From Caldilineaceae bacterium (GTDB lineage Bacteria; Chloroflexota; Anaerolineae; Caldilineales; Caldilineaceae), in NCBI GenBank assembly GCA_015494005.1, contig WGCB01000675.1:1-7153 (forward strand): a stretch of 7,153 bases of DNA. The letters run 5' to 3'. Position 1 is the stretch's first letter; each line of letters starts with the position of its first letter. The notes beneath the pieces are model-generated. The model searched no databases. It saw only the letters and a list, made by a program, of their open reading frames with translations, and was not told the DNA's origin. Of this stretch, positions 1 through 6,508 are shown in pieces. The translations under genes and the position numbers were made by a program.

Positions 1-472
1 GGGCCACGGCCAGGTGCTCCACTGCGCCGGCGCTGGCCCGGCTCACCGCGGGGGTGATGCGCGCCGAGCGGCGCTCCGGCAGGATCACCCCGTGGACGGC
101 CATGGCCTCCGCGGTGCGGAAGAGGGTGCCCAGGTTCTGGGGATCCTGGAGCTGGTCCAGGAGCAGGAGCAACGGGGGCTCGCCCCGCTTGCGCGAACGG
201 CGCAGGATCTCGTCCAGCCCCATGTAGGGATAGCCGCCCACCTCCAGGGCCACCCCCTGGGCGTTCTGCCCCTCCCGGCGCAGGCGGTCGAAGAGGCCGC
301 CCTTGATCCGGCGCACGGGGATCTTCCGCTCCTCCGCCGCGGCCAGGATCTCCGCCAGGATGCCGCTGACCGGCTCGCCCTCTTCCCCCTCCAGCCAGAG
401 ACGGAAGAAGTGGCGACGGTTGGCTCGCAGGGCCTCCAGCACCGGGCGACGACCGGTGAGCAGCTCGCTCAT
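1..472 (-). CDS. rlmB: RlmB/TrmH-type 23S rRNA (guanosine-2'-O-)-methyltransferase, N-terminal part
   Basis: Partial gene: 157 codons are present and the C-terminus lies beyond base 1. The family transfers a methyl group from S-adenosylmethionine to the 2'-OH of a guanosine in 23S rRNA (G2251 in E. coli). Residues 1-80 form the L30e-like substrate-binding domain ([15 protein letters not shown] at the start is typical). The SPOUT catalytic domain begins about residue 100 with [20 protein letters not shown]; this is SPOUT motif 1, with N113 and R119 at the conserved positions, followed by [17 protein letters not shown], as in bacterial RlmB. Motifs 2 and 3, which make the cofactor knot, are outside the window. 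The start ATG (472-470) overlaps the cysS stop as ATGA, so the two genes are translationally coupled. A tRNA-directed TrmH paralogue is possible, but the N-terminal domain and cysS linkage favour RlmB. Confidence 0.93.
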   Translation of the reverse strand, partial: MSELLTGRRPVLEALRANRRHFFRLWLEGEEGEPVSGILAEILAAAEERKIPVRRIKGGLFDRLRREGQNAQGVALEVGGYPYMGLDEILRRSRKRGEPPLLLLLDQLQDPQNLGTLFRTAEAMAVHGVILPERRSARITPAVSRASAGAVEHLAVA

Positions 473-1884
473 GCCTCGTCCTCGAAGCGCCAGACCGTGC
501 CCTCCGGCGTGTCCTCCAGGCTGATGGAGAGCTCCTTCAGCCGGTTCCGGATGGTGTCGGCCAGGTCCCAGAGCTTGCGCTTGCGCAGCTCCTGGCGCAC
601 CTCCACCAGCAGGTCGATGAAGGGCTTGGCCGCCAGCTGCCCAGCCTCCTCCTCGCCCTTGCGCCCCTCCAACGTCAGCCCCAGGACCCCGGCCAGCTCC
701 TTGAGGGTGCGCTGGGCCGCCTCGAAGAAGGGGCCGGAGACGCCCTGGGTGCGGGCCGTGTTGATGGCGCGAGCCAGCTCGAAGAGGGCGGCCAGGGCGC
801 TGCTGGTGTTGAAGTCGTCGTCCATGGCCTGGATGAAGGCCTCCCGGGCGTTCTCCGTGGCCACCCGCAGCGCGTCCGCCTCGTCGCCCACGGTTTTGTC
901 CCCGGTGGGGGGGCGCAGGGCGCCTCGCAGTCGGGCCACGCTCCGCTCCGCCGCCTGGATGGCTTCCTCGGTGTAGACCACCGGCTTGCGGTAGTGGCCA
1001 GAGAAGATGAGCAGGCGCAGGGCGTCCGGGGAGTGGTGCTTCAGGTACTCGTCGATGGTGACCAGGTTACCCAGGGATTTGCTCATCTTCTCCCCGCCCA
1101 GCTGCATCATGCCGTGGTGCATCCAGTAGCGGGCGAAGGGCTTGCCGGTCAGGGATTCGCTCTGGGCGATCTCGTTCTCGTGGTGGGGGAAGATCAGGTC
1201 GTTCCCGCCTCCGTGGATGTCGATGGTCTCCCCCAGGTGATGGATGCACATGGTGGAGCACTCGATGTGCCAGCCCGGGCGTCCGGGCCCCCAAGGGCTG
1301 TCCCAGGCCGGCTCACCGGGCTTGGCCGCCTTCCAGAGGGCGAAGTCTCCGGGGTGCTCCTTGCGGGGATCCTCTTCGATGCGGGTGCCGCTGATGGCCT
1401 CCTCCAGGCTGCGACCGCTCAGCTTGCCGTAGTCCGGGTCCTTGGTCACCCGGAAGTAGACGTCCCCGTCCACCACGTAGGCGTAGCCCTTGTCGATAAG
1501 CCCTTGGATGAACTCGATGATGTGGGGGATCTCGCTGGTCACCCGGGGGTACTCGTCCGCGGGGAGGACGTTCAGCTCGGCCAGGTGCTGGAGGTACTTG
1601 TCCGCGTAGTATTGGGCCAGCTCGATGGGGTCCTGGCCCAGCTCCTGGGCCCGGCGGATGATCTTGTCGTCCACGTCGGTGAAGTTGGTCACGTAGTGGA
1701 CCTGGTAGCCCAGGAACTGGAGGTAGCGGCGCACCATGTCGAAGATGATGGCGCTCATGGCGTGGCCGATGTGGGCGTCCGCGTAGACCGTGGGCCCGCA
1801 GACGTACATGCGCACCTTGCCCTCTTCCAGGGGGACGAACTCTTCCTTTTTGCGGGTCAGCGTGTTGTAGATTTTCAGGCCCAT
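469..1884 (-). CDS. cysS: Cysteinyl-tRNA synthetase
   Basis: Class I aminoacyl-tRNA synthetase that activates cysteine with ATP and charges tRNA-Cys in the cytoplasm. Its 471 residues match the usual family length, so it appears complete. Visible signatures are [13 protein letters not shown] at about 29-41 with the HIGH motif at 38-41, and EKMSKS at 265-270 with the KMSKS loop at 266-270. Zinc ligands are in place: Cys29, Cys209 (in HIECST), His234 (in [12 protein letters not shown]) and Glu238. The C-terminal part after about residue 310 is the helical DALR-type anticodon-binding region. The start ATG at 1884 gives the expected [14 protein letters not shown] opening, with a modest AGGA about ten bases upstream. 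The gene has its own promoter at 1956-1984 and overlaps rlmB by ATGA. The leader of roughly 65 nt is too short for a T-box and I see none. Confidence 0.98.
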   Translation of the reverse strand: MGLKIYNTLTRKKEEFVPLEEGKVRMYVCGPTVYADAHIGHAMSAIIFDMVRRYLQFLGYQVHYVTNFTDVDDKIIRRAQELGQDPIELAQYYADKYLQHLAELNVLPADEYPRVTSEIPHIIEFIQGLIDKGYAYVVDGDVYFRVTKDPDYGKLSGRSLEEAISGTRIEEDPRKEHPGDFALWKAAKPGEPAWDSPWGPGRPGWHIECSTMCIHHLGETIDIHGGGNDLIFPHHENEIAQSESLTGKPFARYWMHHGMMQLGGEKMSKSLGNLVTIDEYLKHHSPDALRLLIFSGHYRKPVVYTEEAIQAAERSVARLRGALRPPTGDKTVGDEADALRVATENAREAFIQAMDDDFNTSSALAALFELARAINTARTQGVSGPFFEAAQRTLKELAGVLGLTLEGRKGEEEAGQLAAKPFIDLLVEVRQELRKRKLWDLADTIRNRLKELSISLEDTPEGTVWRFEDEA

Positions 1885-1955
1885 GCTCTGTGCATCCTGT
1901 GGTGTGCTCTGCTGTGAGTCGTCCCAGCCAGGGCCAGGACGGCGAAACGACCTCT

Positions 1956-1984
1956 ATTATCGCATCCACCGAAACGGGATGCAA
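1956..1984 (-). promoter_or_regulatory. Sigma-70-type promoter for cysS-rlmB
   Basis: On the minus strand, TTGCAT (1984-1979) is followed after 17 bp by GATAAT (1961-1956). The -10 matches consensus in 5 of 6 positions and the -35 in 3 of 6. It lies between the terminator of the upstream PIN-TRAM gene and the cysS start, predicting transcription from about 1949 and a leader of about 65 nt. Assignment is by inspection only. Confidence 0.5.
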
Positions 1985-2036
1985 AAACAGCCAGACCGAG
2001 GGGGATGCCTTTTCCGGCAGGGCGTCCAGGCCAATG

Positions 2037-2072
2037 AAAAAGCCCAGGAACCATGGACGGCGGCTCCTGGGC
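2037..2072 (-). terminator. Rho-independent terminator after the PIN-TRAM gene
   Basis: On the minus strand GCCCAGGAGCC (2072-2062) pairs with GGTTCCTGGGC (2052-2042) across a 9-base loop, giving an 11-bp stem with one G-U pair. It is followed directly by TTTTT (2041-2037). It begins 18 bases after the PIN-TRAM stop codon. Stem, loop and U-tract all fit an intrinsic terminator, which separates this gene from cysS. Confidence 0.8.
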
Positions 2073-2089
2073 GGCGGTGGCAGCGAGGA

Positions 2090-3214
2090 TCACTTGCTGG
2101 AAACTCGCTGGCGGGACTCCTTGACCGGCTGGGCCGGGGCCGCGAAGATCAGCCGGCCAGCGTTGGTCTGCAGCACCTTGGTTACCTGCACGGTGATCTC
2201 CTGGCCCAGGTAGCGGCGGCCGTTCTCGATGACCACCATGGTGCCGTCGTCCAGGTAGCCCACCCCCTGGTTGACCTCCTTGCCCTCCTGGATCACCTTG
2301 ATCTGCATCTCCTCTCCAGGCAGGACTACTGACTTCACCGCGTTGGCCAGCTCGTTGATGTTCAACACCTGCACGCCCTGGAGCCGAGCCACCCGGTTCA
2401 GGTTGTAGTCGTTGGTCACCACCGCCGCGCCCAGCTCCAGCCCCAGGCTGATGAGCTTGTCGTCCACCTGCTTGGCGTCCTTGGGATCCTTGTCGATGAA
2501 GATGATCTCCACGTTGGGGTTGTTCTGGAGCCGGTCCAGCATCTCCAGGCCCCGGCGACCCCGGTTGCGCCGCAGCACGTCCGGGGAGTCGGCGATGTAC
2601 TGGAGCTCGTTGAGGACGAAGCGGGGCACGGCCAGCACCGCCCAGAGGAAGCCCGTCTCGGCCACGTCCGCGATGCGGCCGTCGATGATCACGCTGGTGT
2701 CCAGGAGCATGAGGGGGCCTTCCTGGGGCAGCAGGCCGTTGTCCTTGCCGGCGTCCTTGGGGGCCTCTTCCTCCTCCTGGGAGCGGGGAAAGCGGAAGAA
2801 GGAGAAGATCTCTCGCTGGCGCAGGACCATCACCGTAACGCCCAGGTAGGCGAAGACGATGACCCCCACGAAGGGCAGGATGGTGCCGAAGGGATCAGGC
2901 AGCAGGGAGAGGGGATAGGCCAGCAGGGCGGCGATGATCAGCCCCATGGCCAGGCCGATGGTCCCGGCCAGGAGCTGGGCCACCGGCACCTGGCGCAGGT
3001 TGGAGCGGGCGGCCCGGGCTGGCTTGAGGGTGATCCAGGGGGTGAGGAGCGCGCCCAGGAGGACGCTCACCAGGGTGACGGGCACCATCAGCTTGGCCGA
3101 CTCCAGGGTCATCTGCTCCAGCCGTTCCACCCCGGTCATCATCCGGCTGATCTCCCAGCCGAGAGCACCGAACACCAACATCCCCAACAGCCGAAATAGG
3201 GGTTCCCAACGCAT
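2090..3214 (-). CDS. Membrane-anchored PIN-TRAM domain protein (YacL type)
   Basis: This 374-residue protein has the architecture of Bacillus YacL. Four hydrophobic segments lie at about 5-21, 43-62, 79-101 and 109-131. A charged linker with EEEE (147-150) leads to a PIN-fold nuclease-like domain (about 168-292) and a C-terminal TRAM domain (about 298-355; GEEMQIKVIQEGKEVNQGVGYLDDG region). The acidic PIN residues expected to bind metal are present: D172 in LLDTSVIIDGR, E203 in VLNELQYIAD, D251/D252 and D269 in VTNDYN. This suggests a ribonuclease facing the cytoplasm; the substrate is not known. The start at 3214 is preceded by GGGAGG eight bases upstream. It has its own promoter and a strong terminator, and sits just upstream of cysS-rlmB, a linkage also seen in looser form in Bacillus. 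Fold confidence is high; activity is inferred. Confidence 0.92.
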   Translation of the reverse strand: MRWEPLFRLLGMLVFGALGWEISRMMTGVERLEQMTLESAKLMVPVTLVSVLLGALLTPWITLKPARAARSNLRQVPVAQLLAGTIGLAMGLIIAALLAYPLSLLPDPFGTILPFVGVIVFAYLGVTVMVLRQREIFSFFRFPRSQEEEEAPKDAGKDNGLLPQEGPLMLLDTSVIIDGRIADVAETGFLWAVLAVPRFVLNELQYIADSPDVLRRNRGRRGLEMLDRLQNNPNVEIIFIDKDPKDAKQVDDKLISLGLELGAAVVTNDYNLNRVARLQGVQVLNINELANAVKSVVLPGEEMQIKVIQEGKEVNQGVGYLDDGTMVVIENGRRYLGQEITVQVTKVLQTNAGRLIFAAPAQPVKESRQRVSSK

Positions 3215-3245
3215 GCGAGGATCCTCCCATGAGTGCGAAAATGAA

Positions 3246-3346
3246 GCGGATAATTGTGGATAAAATGGATGAGACGGACATGACGACGAGTGCTAGCAGC
3301 CTTCCAGGCCAGGGAAAAGGACGTCGACGCGCAGAAAGGCGGATAA
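3246..3346. repeat. Three G(C/T)GGATAA repeats including a perfect DnaA-box sequence
   Basis: In the gap before the PIN-TRAM gene, GCGGATAA occurs at 3246-3253 and 3339-3346, and GTGGATAA at 3256-3263. The first two sites are exactly 10 bp apart. The third version extends to TGTGGATAA (3255-3263), the complement of TTATCCACA, the classical DnaA box. The local patch is AT-rich compared with its surroundings. No dnaA, dnaN or origin gene is visible here, so the meaning is open. Confidence 0.35.
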
Positions 3347-3357
3347 GCGCACTATCC

Positions 3358-3386
3358 ATGATACAGGAAAAAGGGCAACTTCGCAA
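3358..3386 (-). promoter_or_regulatory. Probable promoter for the PIN-TRAM gene
   Basis: On the minus strand, TTGCGA (3386-3381; 4 of 6 to consensus) and TATCAT (3363-3358; 5 of 6) are separated by exactly 17 bp. Transcription would start near 3351, giving a leader of about 137 nt that contains three GGATAA-type repeats. An alternative start closer to the gene, in the AT-rich patch around 3250-3268, cannot be excluded. Confidence 0.45.
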
Positions 3387-3404
3387 TCTGGTTTGAGATT
3401 TCGG

Positions 3405-3427
3405 AAACCTGGGTTGCTCGGCCCAGG
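3405..3427 (-). terminator. Weak terminator-like hairpin after the glycosyltransferase gene
   Basis: On the minus strand CCTGGG (3427-3422) pairs with CCCAGG (3413-3408) across an 8-base loop, followed by only TTT (3407-3405). It lies about 10 bases after the glycosyltransferase stop codon. The stem is short and the U-tract poor, so it may be inefficient. Confidence 0.3.
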
Positions 3428-3435
3428 CCCCGCCC

Positions 3436-4572
3436 TCACTCGCCCACCACCTCCTGGTAGACCCGGAGCACCTGGCGAGCGTTGTTGTGGGCCGAGAACT
3501 GGCGGCTGAACTCCCGGGCCCGGCGCCCCATGAGACGGCGCAGCTCCCGGATGCGCAGCAGTTTCAGGATGCCCAGGCCAAAGCTCAGGTCGTTGTCCTG
3601 GGCGATGAAGCCCGTCTCCCCGTCCTGGATCATGTCCACCACCCCAGGGGAGGCGATGCCCACGGAGGGCAGCCCACTGGCCGCGGCCTCGATGAAGGTC
3701 AGGGGATGGACCTCCGTGACGCTGGCCGAGACGAAAAAGTCGGCCAGGTGGTAGTAGCCCGGCGTCTCTTCGTAGGGGACCGGGCCGGTGAAGGTGATCC
3801 GCTCCTGGACTCCCAGCTCCTGGGCCAGGGTGCGGTATTCCTCCAGCTTGGGGCCGCCCCCCACCAGCAGCAGGTGGCCTCGGGGCTCCTCCTGGGCCAG
3901 CACTCCGAAGACCCGGATGAGCCTGGCCACGTTCTTCTCCCCACTCATCCGCCCCACGTAGATCCCCACCACCGCATCCGAGGGGATGCCCAGCTCCTCC
4001 CGGCGAAAGCGCACCTGGGGCTCCATGAACTGGTCCAGCTCGATGCCGTTGGGGATCACCCGCACCTTGCCCTGGACTCCCCACTTCTGCATCACCTGGG
4101 CGATGCTGGGGCTGGGGGCGATGATGGCCGCGCAGCGCTGGCTGAACATCTGGAAGTAGGTCTGAAGCACCGTCTCGGAGATGGCCTCGGGCAAGCGGGG
4201 CAGGTACTGCTGCACGTAGAGATCGTAGCGGGTGTGGTTGGTGAAGATCAGGGGGATCTGGTAGCGCATGGAGAAGCTCAGGCCGATGCTGCCGCTGACG
4301 AAGGGGTGATGCACGTGGATCACCTCCATCTGCTTGAGCAGCTCCCGGCTGCGCTGGTCCACCGTGAAGCTCAAGTGGTAGCCCGTGTCCGCGATGGGGA
4401 TGCCCGGGATGCGGATCACGTTGGGCTCGTCTACCGGCTCGTCGTGGCTGCCTGGGACGAAGAGCCAAACCTGTTCTCCCCACTGTTCGAAATAGCGCTT
4501 CAACAGACTGACGTGGTTCACCACTCCGTTGATCACGGGCTTGTACACGTCGCTGATGAGAGCAATGCGCAT
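3436..4572 (-). CDS. GT4-family glycosyltransferase (possibly diacylglycerol glycosyltransferase)
   Basis: This 378-residue protein is a complete retaining GT-B glycosyltransferase. The N-terminal acceptor half opens MRIALISDVYKPVINGVV, with the glycine-rich loop around residues 14-17, and contains TNHTRYDLY at 111-119. That block resembles the T-HT-Y-Y region of diacylglycerol glucosyltransferases. The C-terminal nucleotide-sugar half has GRMSGEKN (207-214) with the R208/K213 phosphate-binding pair, VGGGPK (237-242), and the EX7E motif as E287 and E295 in TEVHPLTFIEAAASG. It probably acts at the inner face of the membrane and transfers a sugar from a nucleotide donor to a lipid or glycan. 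Donor and acceptor cannot be read from sequence, and a mannosyltransferase is an alternative. The start at 4572 has AGAAGGA nine bases upstream. No clear promoter is seen in the GC-rich gap before it. Confidence 0.88.
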   Translation of the reverse strand: MRIALISDVYKPVINGVVNHVSLLKRYFEQWGEQVWLFVPGSHDEPVDEPNVIRIPGIPIADTGYHLSFTVDQRSRELLKQMEVIHVHHPFVSGSIGLSFSMRYQIPLIFTNHTRYDLYVQQYLPRLPEAISETVLQTYFQMFSQRCAAIIAPSPSIAQVMQKWGVQGKVRVIPNGIELDQFMEPQVRFRREELGIPSDAVVGIYVGRMSGEKNVARLIRVFGVLAQEEPRGHLLLVGGGPKLEEYRTLAQELGVQERITFTGPVPYEETPGYYHLADFFVSASVTEVHPLTFIEAAASGLPSVGIASPGVVDMIQDGETGFIAQDNDLSFGLGILKLLRIRELRRLMGRRAREFSRQFSAHNNARQVLRVYQEVVGE

Positions 4573-4620
4573 GGGGGCACGTCCTTCTGGGCCTGGTTCG
4601 GGGGGTGATCGGGTTGAACA

Positions 4621-4648
4621 CGAAATGGCCGTCGCAGCGGACGGCCAT
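4621..4648 (-). terminator. Terminator-like hairpin after the GYD gene
   Basis: On the minus strand ATGGCCGTC (4648-4640) and GACGGCCAT (4633-4625) form a perfect 9-bp stem with a 6-base loop, followed by a poor T-tract (TTCG). It lies about 70 bases past the GYD stop codon and 50 bases before the glycosyltransferase start. It could terminate, attenuate or protect a transcript end. Confidence 0.5.
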
Positions 4649-4716
4649 CGGGATGCGCAGCCGGGCCCCGGGGCGAGGGAAAGGGGGCGACCCGCAACGC
4701 AGTTCTGGATTGGGCG

Positions 4717-5115
4717 TTACCAGGCAGGGGGATCGCTGGCAGGGAAGGACTCGGCCACCGCCTCGTCCACTTCATCCGCGACCCCGCCGTCCACCGACTC
4801 CGCGGGGACCACCTGGCCGCTCAGCTCGGCCAACACCGTCTTGAACTGCTGCCACGGGGTGGCCGTCCAGACTTCCGTGGTGGCCTGGCCCAGGGTGCGG
4901 ACCGTCACCGCCACCTTGGCTGCGGTCTCGTTGTCCGGTGCTTCGAAGATGTCCAGGTAGTCGTAGGGGCCCAGGAGTGCGTAGTTGGCCACCCACTTCA
5001 CGCCGGGGCAGGTGGCAGCCACCTGTTTCTTCACCTGCGCGGCCAGCTTCTCCAGCTCCTGGGGCTCCACGATGGCATCCGGGGTCAAACGGGTCAACAG
5101 AACGTAGATGGACAT
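4717..5115 (-). CDS. GYD-domain protein with C-terminal ESFPASDPP tail
   Basis: This 132-residue soluble protein carries a GYD domain over about residues 1-95. MSIYVLLTRLTPDA starts the first beta strand, and GPYDYLDIFEAPDNETAA (49-66) contains the family-naming G-x-YD motif, followed by TVRTLGQATTEVWTATPW. GYD proteins form a ferredoxin-like, probably oligomeric fold of unknown function. The final 35 residues are an acidic extension ending DEAVAESFPASDPPAW, a short tail I recall from many unrelated small bacterial proteins; its role is unknown to me. The reading frame stays open upstream to about 5379, but the ATG at 5115 has an AAGGGAG ribosome-binding site five bases away, begins the conserved domain, and lies downstream of a good promoter. 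It is flanked by hairpins, so it is probably transcribed alone. Confidence 0.85.
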   Translation of the reverse strand: MSIYVLLTRLTPDAIVEPQELEKLAAQVKKQVAATCPGVKWVANYALLGPYDYLDIFEAPDNETAAKVAVTVRTLGQATTEVWTATPWQQFKTVLAELSGQVVPAESVDGGVADEVDEAVAESFPASDPPAW

Positions 5116-5230
5116 GGATTCTCCCTTCCTTCGGGCTGGATCGTTTCGGGCATGGGGCCATCGCCAGGGGGCGGGATCGTCGAGGCCGGAGAGCCGCCCA
5201 ACGACCAGCTTCCTTTGCCTTTCTAGGAAC

Positions 5231-5259
5231 ACTATACCATATTTTGGTGGTTTGGAGAA
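5231..5259 (-). promoter_or_regulatory. Promoter for the GYD gene
   Basis: On the minus strand TTCTCC (5259-5254; 3 of 6) is followed after 17 bp by TATAGT (5236-5231; 5 of 6). An A6 run at 5270-5265 just upstream of the -35 could serve as an UP element. A short dyad, ACCATATTTTGGT on the plus strand (5236-5248; ACCA and TGGT arms), sits in the spacer and could be an operator. The predicted start is near 5224, leaving a leader of about 110 nt. Confidence 0.5.
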
Positions 5260-5377
5260 TCGCGTTTTTTCTGTCCGCATGGGCCGGACGGGGGTTGGCG
5301 GATCGGGGTGGGGAGAGGTCACCATGGGAGACTGGGTGCGTGGCGATTTGGGCCGGGCGGTGACTGGAGATTGGGGC

Positions 5378-5412
5378 AAGAAGGCGGCATCGGGTCGTCA
5401 ACCCCTGCCGCC
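5378..5412 (-). terminator. Probable terminator of the membrane protein-regulator operon
   Basis: On the minus strand GGCGGCA (5412-5406) pairs with TGCCGCC (5389-5383), and an inner GGGT/ACCC pair extends the hairpin. It is followed by TTCTT (5382-5378). It begins about 25 bases after the regulator stop codon. The stem is strong and the T-tract interrupted. Confidence 0.55.
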
Positions 5413-5437
5413 CAACATCCCATCCGGTCGGCCCGCC

Positions 5438-5773
5438 CTAGTCCCTATCGGGCAACCCGGCGGCGATCTGGCGCAGCTGCTCCCGGTAGGTGTCGAAAGC
5501 TTGCCGGCCCTCCTCGGTGAGCCGGATGATGGTCAGGGGGATCTTCCCCCGGAAGGTCTTTTCGATGGCCACGTAGCCAGCTTTCTCCAGCTTGGAAAGG
5601 TGGGAGGAGAGGTTGCCCTTGGTCAGGCCGGTCTCCCGGAGGAGGTAGAGGAAGTCCGCCTCCTCCAGGGGGTAGAGGGTGGCCACGATCAGGAGCCGGG
5701 CCGGCTCGTGGAGCAGACGATCCACCTGGGTGATCCCCTGGATGGCCTGAGATCGGCTCTCCTGCTCAGGCAT
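5438..5773 (-). CDS. Small winged-helix transcriptional regulator (HTH_34/ArsR-like)
   Basis: This 111-residue protein is a single winged-helix DNA-binding domain. Residues 16-35 (QVDRLLHEPARLLIVATLYP) form the leading helix. The helix-turn-helix is about 39-65, with TKGNLSSHLSKLEKAGYV (51-68) as recognition helix and start of the wing, and KTFRGKIPLTIIRLTEEGR (72-90) as the wing and final helix. There are no metal-binding cysteines, so a metal-sensing ArsR role is unlikely; it looks like the HTH_34 type. The ATG at 5773 is preferred over the frame's earlier ATG at 5812 because GGAGGGAGGG lies just upstream of it and the conserved protein begins there. It overlaps the preceding membrane-protein gene by 8 bases, so the two are coupled. 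It probably controls the operator at 6474-6504; the signal is unknown. Confidence 0.9.
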   Translation of the reverse strand: MPEQESRSQAIQGITQVDRLLHEPARLLIVATLYPLEEADFLYLLRETGLTKGNLSSHLSKLEKAGYVAIEKTFRGKIPLTIIRLTEEGRQAFDTYREQLRQIAAGLPDRD

Positions 5774-6419
5774 GGGACCCTCCCTCCACGTCCAGGGGCG
5801 GGCGACGTACAAAGTGCAGGAAGGCCCACAGGCCGCTGATCAGCAGCAGCGCGCCCACGCCCCCGTAGACGAAGGTGTTCCGCAGAGGCGACTCCAGCCC
5901 CAGGAACTGGCCGATCCAGGGCAGGAGTCCGCCAGCCACCGCGACCACGTAGAAGCGGACCAACCTAGCCTGGACTCCCAGGTAGAGGAAAACGCTGAAG
6001 AAGATCAGACTCTGCAGGGCCACGTAGAAAACCGAGCTCCAGGACACCTGGGCGAAGACGATCACTGCGGCAAGAGCTGCGGCCAGTAGGGCAATGGCGG
6101 CAAAGCGGATCCAGCGCTTTTGGGTCGGCCCAGGGAAGCGCACGTAGCCGCTGCGGACGTAGGTGATCTGCTCCTTGCCCCGCTGCACCAGCCAGCGCAC
6201 CAGGAACGCCCCAGCGAGCACATAGAGGACCATGACCATGTCCTCAACCCGAGCCAGCCACGAATCGGGCCCAGCTTTCTCCGCGGCCAGAGGAAAGAGG
6301 CTCAGCACCAGGAAGTAGGCTCCTATCACCATCTCACTGATGCCGTCCTCGTACCAGTGGCGGAAGGCCCGCCGTCGGGCCTGGTCTAACTGACGCTCCA
6401 CATCCTTGCCTGTGGTCAT
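5766..6419 (-). CDS. Six-helix integral membrane protein, function unknown
   Basis: This 217-residue protein has a basic, soluble N-terminus (1-24, KDVERQLDQARRRAFRHWY) followed by about six hydrophobic segments at 27-45, 59-78, 104-123, 128-148, 152-173 and 182-203, and a short polar tail. The EDGISEMVIGAYFLVL stretch at 24-39 and TYVRSGYVRF at 86-95 look like family signatures; I recall similar uncharacterised membrane proteins beside small winged-helix regulators but cannot name a characterised member. No catalytic motif is visible. The start at 6419 has GGGAGG six bases upstream. It is the first gene of an operon under a perfect-consensus promoter with tandem operators, and its end overlaps the regulator gene. 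The likely picture is an envelope protein whose level is controlled by that regulator. Confidence 0.85.
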   Translation of the reverse strand: MTTGKDVERQLDQARRRAFRHWYEDGISEMVIGAYFLVLSLFPLAAEKAGPDSWLARVEDMVMVLYVLAGAFLVRWLVQRGKEQITYVRSGYVRFPGPTQKRWIRFAAIALLAAALAAVIVFAQVSWSSVFYVALQSLIFFSVFLYLGVQARLVRFYVVAVAGGLLPWIGQFLGLESPLRNTFVYGGVGALLLISGLWAFLHFVRRPPLDVEGGSHA

Positions 6420-6473
6420 GGTTTCCCTCCCGTAGACGGACAGCCCATCGGAACGCGGGTGTTTTCCGGTTGC

Positions 6474-6504
6474 GCAGACCAGTTTGCAATGCAGACCAGT
6501 CTGC
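6474..6504 (-). promoter_or_regulatory. Tandem palindromic operator overlapping the start point
   Basis: On the minus strand GCAGACTGGTCTGC (6504-6491) is a perfect 6-2-6 palindrome. After ATT it is followed by GCAAACTGGTCTGC (6487-6474), the same element with one changed base. The repeat period is 17 bp. The sites cover about +1 to +29 of the predicted transcript, a classical repressor position. The co-transcribed winged-helix protein is the obvious candidate ligand, which is inference. Confidence 0.7.
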
Positions 6505-6508
6505 TAAA

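Larger units (their letters stand above)
5116..5437. other. Gene-free stretch between the regulator operon and the GYD gene
   Basis: About 320 bases hold no supportable gene. From the high end they contain the terminator-like hairpin of the regulator operon (5378-5412), roughly 100 bases of GC-rich sequence in which I see nothing, the GYD promoter (5231-5259), and the GYD leader. Open frames that cross it lack ribosome-binding sites and recognisable domains. Confidence 0.6.

Noticed and set aside
14..976. 320-codon plus-strand open frame across rlmB and the end of cysS
   Set aside because: It spans two convincing minus-strand genes joined by ATGA and has no recognisable domain.
994..1917. 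307-codon plus-strand open frame opposite cysS
   Set aside because: The minus strand here encodes intact CysS with HIGH, KMSKS and zinc ligands; the plus-strand product is V/D/G/L-rich with no domain and no ribosome-binding site.
1885..2036. T-box or other riboswitch in the cysS leader
   Set aside because: The predicted leader is only about 65 nt, with no specifier stem, T-box sequence or antiterminator/terminator pair.
3487..4608. 373-codon plus-strand open frame opposite the glycosyltransferase
   Set aside because: Antisense shadow in GC-rich sequence: composition is skewed to H, D, G, L and V, no family is recognisable, and the opposite strand encodes an intact GT4 enzyme with all motifs.
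3293..4648. 451-codon minus-strand frame overlapping the glycosyltransferase
   Set aside because: Its product is rich in P, R, G and H and resembles frame-shifted GC-rich coding sequence; the correct frame carries the GT4 motifs.
5116..5379. 88-residue N-terminal extension of the GYD protein
   Set aside because: The extension is not protein-like, contains the promoter and leader elements, and the internal ATG at 5115 has a good ribosome-binding site at the start of the domain.
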